From CALGYY01 sp964585485 (lineage in GTDB: Bacteria; Bacteroidota; Bacteroidia; Bacteroidales; CAIWKO01), in assembly GCA_964585485.1 (NCBI GenBank), contig CAZPDS010000024.1, forward strand, positions 1 through 35,176: a stretch of DNA of 35,176 nucleotides. Reading direction: 5' to 3'. Position numbers and translations under genes: made by a program. This document shows, piece by piece, positions 31,084-35,176 of the stretch; position 1 is the stretch's first letter, and the number at the start of each line of letters is the position of its first letter. The notes beneath the pieces are model-generated. The model saw nothing but the letters and a program-made list of their open reading frames with translations, was not told where the DNA came from and made no database searches.

Positions 31084-33690
31084 ATGAAAAAGTTTGTAAG
31101 CAGTATTATATTCTCTATATTTTCCTTATCGATTGCCTTTGGAACGCACCAGCGTGCCGGGGAAATAACCTACAAATGGATATCCGGGCTCACCTATGAA
31201 GTGACGATTGTAACGTACACCTATACGCCCTCCCTGGCTGACCGGCCGGAGCTGACGATAAACTGGGGCGATGGCACCTCAGACGTGGTGGAGCGCATCT
31301 CCAAAGTTGACATAGTCCCAAACTTTATCAGCCGAAACGTCTATTCCTACAAAGGGGCCGGCTCGGGCGGACGCCATACCTATCCTGCTCCGGGGGCTTA
31401 CACGCTCTGGATGGAAGATCCGAACCGGAATTATGGTATCGTGAACATTCCCAATTCGGTGAATGTTCCGTTCTACCTGGAAACCGAGCTGATCATAAAC
31501 CCCTTTTTGGGACCCAACAACTCACCAGATTTGCTAAATCCCCCTATTGACAACGCCTGCATCAACCAGGTCTTTATCCACAATCCCTGGGCGCTGGATC
31601 CTGACGGCGACAGCCTTTCGTACCGCATCGATACCTGCATGACCTCCGGGGGTTACGACATTCCCGGGTTCTTTCAGCCACCAGCCAGCCATTACATCTC
31701 GGTGGACCCCATCACCGGCGATTTAACCTGGGATGCCCCGGTGTACAACGGTGAATACAACGTAGCCATTCTGATTGAGGAATGGCGCCATGGCATCAAA
31801 ATAGGGTCGGTGCTGCGCGACCTGCAGATCACGGTGGTGGCCTGCGACAACACCCCCCCCGTGATCACCCACATACTTGACACCTGCGTATTGGCGGGCA
31901 CTTTTTTCAGCACCCTGATTAGCGCCACGGATCCCGACAACAACCTGGTAACCCTTACCGGAAACGGGAGCCCGCTGTTGCTGAGTAATCTCCCGGCCAC
32001 CTTCCCGCAACCGGTGCAGGGAACAGGAACGGCCACCTCCACGTTTAGCTGGCAGACCGACTGTCTGCACGTCAAGAAACTAGCCTACCAGGTCAACTTC
32101 AAAGCTGAAGATAACGATGAACCGGTCCATCTTGTTGACTTCAGCAGCATGCGCATCACGGTGGTGGCGCCGGCACCGGAGAACCTCACGGCCGCACCCA
32201 TCGGGACGTCCATCGTGCTCAACTGGAATAAGAGTATTTGCGAAAACGCCATTGGTTACAAAATTTTCCGTCGCAACGGGTATTACGGGTTCTTCCCGGA
32301 TCATTGCGAAACGGGCGTACCGGCCTATACAGGCTACCTTGAAATTGCCGATCTGCCGGATCTTGATGACACCACGTATCTTGACAATAACAATGGTATT
32401 GGTCTGATTCACGGGAACGACTACTGCTATATGGTGATTGCCTATTTTGCCGACGGTGCCGAAAGCTACGCCTCGCTGGAAGCCTGCGCCCTGCTTAAAA
32501 AAGATGTGCCCGTGATCACCCACGTCAGCGTGAATCACACCGATCCCGTTAGCGGCGCCATGTTCATTGACTGGTCCAAACCCACCGAATTCGACACCCT
32601 GCTGGCCCCCGGGCCCTATAAATATCTTCTGTACCGCGCACCTCAACTCAATGGCGCCCCCTATGCCCTGATCGATTCCCTGAGCAACATCAATGATACG
32701 GTATTCATTGACACCCTACTGAACACCAGCGGTCTTCCGTACCGTTACCGCGTGGACTTCTGGAATGACAGTCCTGGTAACCGTTTCCTGATTGGGCCTT
32801 CCCACGCAGCCTCTTCCGTTTTTTTGCAACTTAGCCCGTCTGACAACAAAATTAAACTGGATTGGTTCTTCGATGTTCCCTGGGGCAATCAGTTCTATAC
32901 CGTGTTCCGGCAAAACCCATCGACCCTGACATTCGATTCCATTGCTGTAACAAATCTCACCACTTTCACTGACACCGGATTGATTAACTCGGTAAATTAC
33001 TGCTACAAAATCTACAGTTCAGGCAGCTATTCTGCTCCAGGGTATGTATCTCCGCTCATTAACTACAGCCAAATCGCCTGTGCCGTACCGGTCGACAACG
33101 AAGCACCCTGCCCCCCTGTTCTTACGGTAGTTCCCGATTGCCAGTTAATTTCGAACTACCTGAGCTGGACCAATCCCAACCACAGTTGTGCAGATGATGT
33201 TGTTCAATACACTATCCTTTTCTCCCCTGATGGCGTTACGGATTATACCACACTAAGCACTATTGACGTTCCAGACGATACATCTTTTGTGCATTCCGGC
33301 TTCGGAACCATTGCCGGCTGTTACGCGGTGCTGGCGACTGACTCCAACGGCAACGTATCGTCATACAGCAATGTGATCTGTGTGGATATCACAAGCTGCA
33401 ATCCCTATGTTTTACCCAATGTGTTTTCTCCCAACGGGGACGGTTACAACGATCTCTTTATCCCCTTTCCCTATGATTTTGTGGAAAGTGTGGATATGGT
33501 CATTTTCAATCGCTGGGGCACCAAAGTCTTTACTACGCACGATCCCGATATCAATTGGGACGGGAAGAACCAGACCTCCAGACAGGATTGTGCCACCGGG
33601 GTCTATTATTATGTCTGCGATGTATACGAAAAAAAGCTTGAGGGCATTGTAAAGCGCAGTATCACGGGCTTCGTACACTTGCTTAGATAG
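31084..33690 (+). CDS. Large T9SS type B cargo protein (gliding-motility-type C-terminal domain)
   Basis: This 868-residue exported protein has a signal peptide (about 1-20). Its start, T-H-Q-R-A-G-E-I-T-Y-K-W, followed by I-N-W-G-D-G-T, is found in many Bacteroidota surface proteins. Fibronectin-III-like and PKD-like beta domains fill the middle (a clear FN3 start near residue 364, A-P-E-N-L-T-A-A-P). The last ~97 residues are a type B sorting domain: L-P-N-V-F-S-P-N-G-D-G-Y-N-D then F-N-R-W-G and W-D-G-K. It should cross the outer membrane by T9SS and be surface-bound or released. The ATG at 31084 follows the promoter; the frame's extension to 31030 does not. The binding target is unknown. 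Confidence 0.88.
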   Translation: MKKFVSSIIFSIFSLSIAFGTHQRAGEITYKWISGLTYEVTIVTYTYTPSLADRPELTINWGDGTSDVVERISKVDIVPNFISRNVYSYKGAGSGGRHTYPAPGAYTLWMEDPNRNYGIVNIPNSVNVPFYLETELIINPFLGPNNSPDLLNPPIDNACINQVFIHNPWALDPDGDSLSYRIDTCMTSGGYDIPGFFQPPASHYISVDPITGDLTWDAPVYNGEYNVAILIEEWRHGIKIGSVLRDLQITVVACDNTPPVITHILDTCVLAGTFFSTLISATDPDNNLVTLTGNGSPLLLSNLPATFPQPVQGTGTATSTFSWQTDCLHVKKLAYQVNFKAEDNDEPVHLVDFSSMRITVVAPAPENLTAAPIGTSIVLNWNKSICENAIGYKIFRRNGYYGFFPDHCETGVPAYTGYLEIADLPDLDDTTYLDNNNGIGLIHGNDYCYMVIAYFADGAESYASLEACALLKKDVPVITHVSVNHTDPVSGAMFIDWSKPTEFDTLLAPGPYKYLLYRAPQLNGAPYALIDSLSNINDTVFIDTLLNTSGLPYRYRVDFWNDSPGNRFLIGPSHAASSVFLQLSPSDNKIKLDWFFDVPWGNQFYTVFRQNPSTLTFDSIAVTNLTTFTDTGLINSVNYCYKIYSSGSYSAPGYVSPLINYSQIACAVPVDNEAPCPPVLTVVPDCQLISNYLSWTNPNHSCADDVVQYTILFSPDGVTDYTTLSTIDVPDDTSFVHSGFGTIAGCYAVLATDSNGNVSSYSNVICVDITSCNPYVLPNVFSPNGDGYNDLFIPFPYDFVESVDMVIFNRWGTKVFTTHDPDINWDGKNQTSRQDCATGVYYYVCDVYEKKLEGIVKRSITGFVHLLR

Positions 33691-33720
33691 TCGATAGTCG
33701 ATAGTCGATAGTCGATGGTC
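33688..33720 (+). repeat. Tandem heptamer repeat TAGTCGA, four exact copies plus a degenerate one
   Basis: Copies lie at 33688-33694, 33695-33701, 33702-33708 and 33709-33715, then TGGTC, and another TCGATAG within the next 10 bases. The first three bases are the TAG stop codon of the preceding gene. It is a simple-sequence repeat likely to vary in copy number. Confidence 0.9.
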
Positions 33721-33803
33721 TGTCGATAGTGAGAAATAGCGCTTAGGGGAGGGTCGTTAAAGGGGGATCATACTTAACCGAAATTCTCTGTGGCAGTACT
33801 GAC

Positions 33804-33840
33804 TAAGTTGTTCTTTCTTAGAAAATAACTTATTTTTTTT
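33804..33840 (+). terminator. Possible terminator after the T9SS cargo gene
   Basis: TAAGTT (33804-33809) pairs with AACTTA (33827-33832), with an inner TTCT/AGAA stem, and eight T follow (33833-33840). The stem is AT-rich and interrupted, so strength is uncertain. Confidence 0.45.
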
Positions 33841-33882
33841 GATTTTCGCTTTTCATTTTTTTTCACTGTCTGAGATTTTAGG

Positions 33883-33923
33883 TTATTTTTGGCTGGAATT
33901 TGAGATATTCTAACCAAAAATAA
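33883..33923. promoter_or_regulatory. -7 box of the OPT gene within a 10-bp perfect inverted repeat
   Basis: TTATTTTTGG (33883-33892) is repeated inverted as CCAAAAATAA (33914-33923). The left arm holds a perfect plus-strand -7 box (TATTTTTG, 33884-33891), 38 bases before the ATG. The right arm holds the mirror minus-strand box. The arms are 31 bases centre to centre, about three helical turns. Confidence 0.6.
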
Positions 33924-33929
33924 TCCGTT

Positions 33930-35176
33930 ATGTCAGAAGAAAAGAAGTTTGTGCCCTTTGTTTCATCTGAAACAAACATGGCAGAATTTACCGTCCGTGC
34001 GCTGGTCATAGGGCTGGTGATGTCGGTCGTTCTGGGGGCTGCCAATGCCTACCTCGGTCTAAAGGCGGGGATGACCATTGCCGCCACCTATCCGGCGGCG
34101 GTAATTGGGATGGCCATTCTGAAAATGGTCAAGGGATCGGTTTTAGAAGAGAACTTTGCCCGTACGGTTGGATCCATTGGCGAATCAGTAGCGGCCGGTT
34201 CTATTTTCACCCTTCCGGCCTTTTTCATCTCCGGTGTCTGGGATCCGTTCTTCACCCCCGGCAACTACATCACCTCCACCCTGATTCTGATCGCGGGCGG
34301 TGTACTGGGTATCATGTTCGTGGCTCTGTTGCGCCGCGTCATGGTGGAAGACGCTGAGTTAAAATTTCCCGAATCGATCGCGGCTGCCGAAATCCACAAA
34401 GCAGGTCGTCGTGGCGGTGGAGGCTCGATGTTTCTATTCGGTGCTATGATCGCCGGCGGGCTCATCAAGATGCTTGGTGAGTTCAAGTTTTTTGCTGCCA
34501 CCTGGGAAAAATTCATCACCTTCAATAAATCGGTTATTACCGGAACCGCGTTCAAAGGACAAGGCGGTTTGCTGCTTAGTTCCCCTGGCATCTCTCCTGC
34601 CTACATGGGCGTAGGATACATTATCGGTCCCAAGTTGGGTGCATTGAACTTTAGCGGTGGTCTCATTGCCTGGGGCCTGTTGGCGCCGATTATTTACTAT
34701 TTCATAGCTCCTTCCATCGACATGAACTTCCTGACGGAATGGGCCGCCATTTTACAGGCCAAGGATCCTAACCTATCGACCACCGATGCGGTAACGCGGG
34801 TCAGCGATCCCACCTATCAGATTTCACAGGTATGGCGCTTTATTGTCCGCCCCATCGCCATTGGCGGCATGCTCATGGGTGCGATTTTTACTTTGTGGAA
34901 AATGCGCAAGAGCCTGGGCGCCGGAATTGCCCGTGCCGTAGGCGATGTAAAAAAAGCAGCTGGTGGAAAATCGACCAGCACCGCCCGTATTGACCGCGAC
35001 ATCAAGTTTACAGGTGTTCTTTTAGGGATCGTACTGGTGGCTATCATGACCTTTGGGATCACGTGGTTTATTTTCGACACCTCGTTGCTCGTGGCCATTG
35101 TTGCGGCCACGGTGATGATCGTACTGGCTTTTCTCTTTGCGGCGGTTTCCGGATACCTGGTGGGTATCATGGGCTC
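33930..35176 (+). CDS. OPT-family (oligopeptide) transporter, N-terminal part, runs off window
   Basis: The frame from ATG at 33930 stays open to the window end (415 codons). After a short cytoplasmic start (M-S-E-E-K-K-F-V-P-F) come many membrane spans. OPT signatures are present: A-N-A-Y-L-G-L-K-A-G-M-T-I-A-A-T-Y-P-A-A, then S-I-G-E-S-V-A-A-G, then F-P-E-S-I-A-A-A-E-I. It fits the bacterial OPT group, inner-membrane proton-coupled transporters of peptides or metal chelates. The true substrate cannot be told. Roughly 60% of a typical OPT protein is visible. It has its own promoter and inverted repeat. Confidence 0.93.
   Translation, partial: MSEEKKFVPFVSSETNMAEFTVRALVIGLVMSVVLGAANAYLGLKAGMTIAATYPAAVIGMAILKMVKGSVLEENFARTVGSIGESVAAGSIFTLPAFFISGVWDPFFTPGNYITSTLILIAGGVLGIMFVALLRRVMVEDAELKFPESIAAAEIHKAGRRGGGGSMFLFGAMIAGGLIKMLGEFKFFAATWEKFITFNKSVITGTAFKGQGGLLLSSPGISPAYMGVGYIIGPKLGALNFSGGLIAWGLLAPIIYYFIAPSIDMNFLTEWAAILQAKDPNLSTTDAVTRVSDPTYQISQVWRFIVRPIAIGGMLMGAIFTLWKMRKSLGAGIARAVGDVKKAAGGKSTSTARIDRDIKFTGVLLGIVLVAIMTFGITWFIFDTSLLVAIVAATVMIVLAFLFAAVSGYLVGIMG

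Noticed and set aside
1..35176. tRNA, rRNA, CRISPR array, transposase or prophage genes
   Set aside because: No cloverleaf, regularly spaced direct repeats, transposase or phage structural motif was seen on either strand. The window looks like ordinary core chromosome.

Overview
The window reads as one contiguous chromosomal segment of a member of the Bacteroidota. The evidence is a repeated Bacteroidota-type -7 promoter box (TAnnTTTG) in front of most transcription units, the scarcity of Shine-Dalgarno sequences, and family content typical of the phylum: a DUF5723 barrel-like protein, a PorZ-type type IX secretion (T9SS) component, a T9SS type B cargo protein, and a Bacteroidota-style tgt lacking the zinc cysteines. 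The futalosine-pathway gene mqnC and the length of QueA hint at a Chitinophagales or Saprospirales-like lineage. That placement is inference. I see no tRNA, rRNA, CRISPR array, insertion sequence or prophage.

Layout. 1-3762 (+): the C-terminus of an unrecognised secreted-type protein, a DUF5723 envelope protein, then lptE, a TPR-like gene and secG, closed by a clear terminator. 3892-5898: groES-groEL with terminator. 6075-6840: rplU-rpmA with promoter and terminator. 6876-10828: serS, a secreted TPR protein and rsmA, meeting an M23 peptidase gene tail to tail with overlapping stop codons. 11886-17742: a back-to-back divergent promoter pair, then alaS, porZ and recO. 17752-18196: an AT-rich gap that hides a small minus-strand gene (36 residues, one membrane span) with its own promoter and a near-perfect terminator. 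18197-19300: rnhB and a YqeY-like gene, facing an S8 protease across a strong hairpin. 21114-24233: mqnC, then a minus-strand pair made of a histidine phosphatase with an unknown N-terminal half and a small membrane GGDEF protein with a degenerate motif. 24374-26806: tgt and queA, two queuosine genes placed tail to tail. 26804-30994 (-): two paralogous small membrane proteins, a DUF3352/MORN-repeat protein, nadD and a tiny HExxH membrane protein. 31042-33690: a large T9SS type B cargo protein. 33930-end: an OPT-family transporter running off the window.

Most genes are housekeeping: translation and tRNA charging or modification, protein folding and secretion, LPS transport, ribosome maturation, repair, NAD and menaquinone synthesis. 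I found no clear new multi-gene defence or metabolic system. The items most worth a second look are the hidden small membrane-protein gene at 17798-17908, the phosphatase plus degenerate-GGDEF pair, the mini-metalloprotease-like protein, an inverted repeat built from two -7 boxes before the OPT transporter, a heptamer repeat that starts on a stop codon, and a pseudoknot-like repeat cluster between groEL and rplU.
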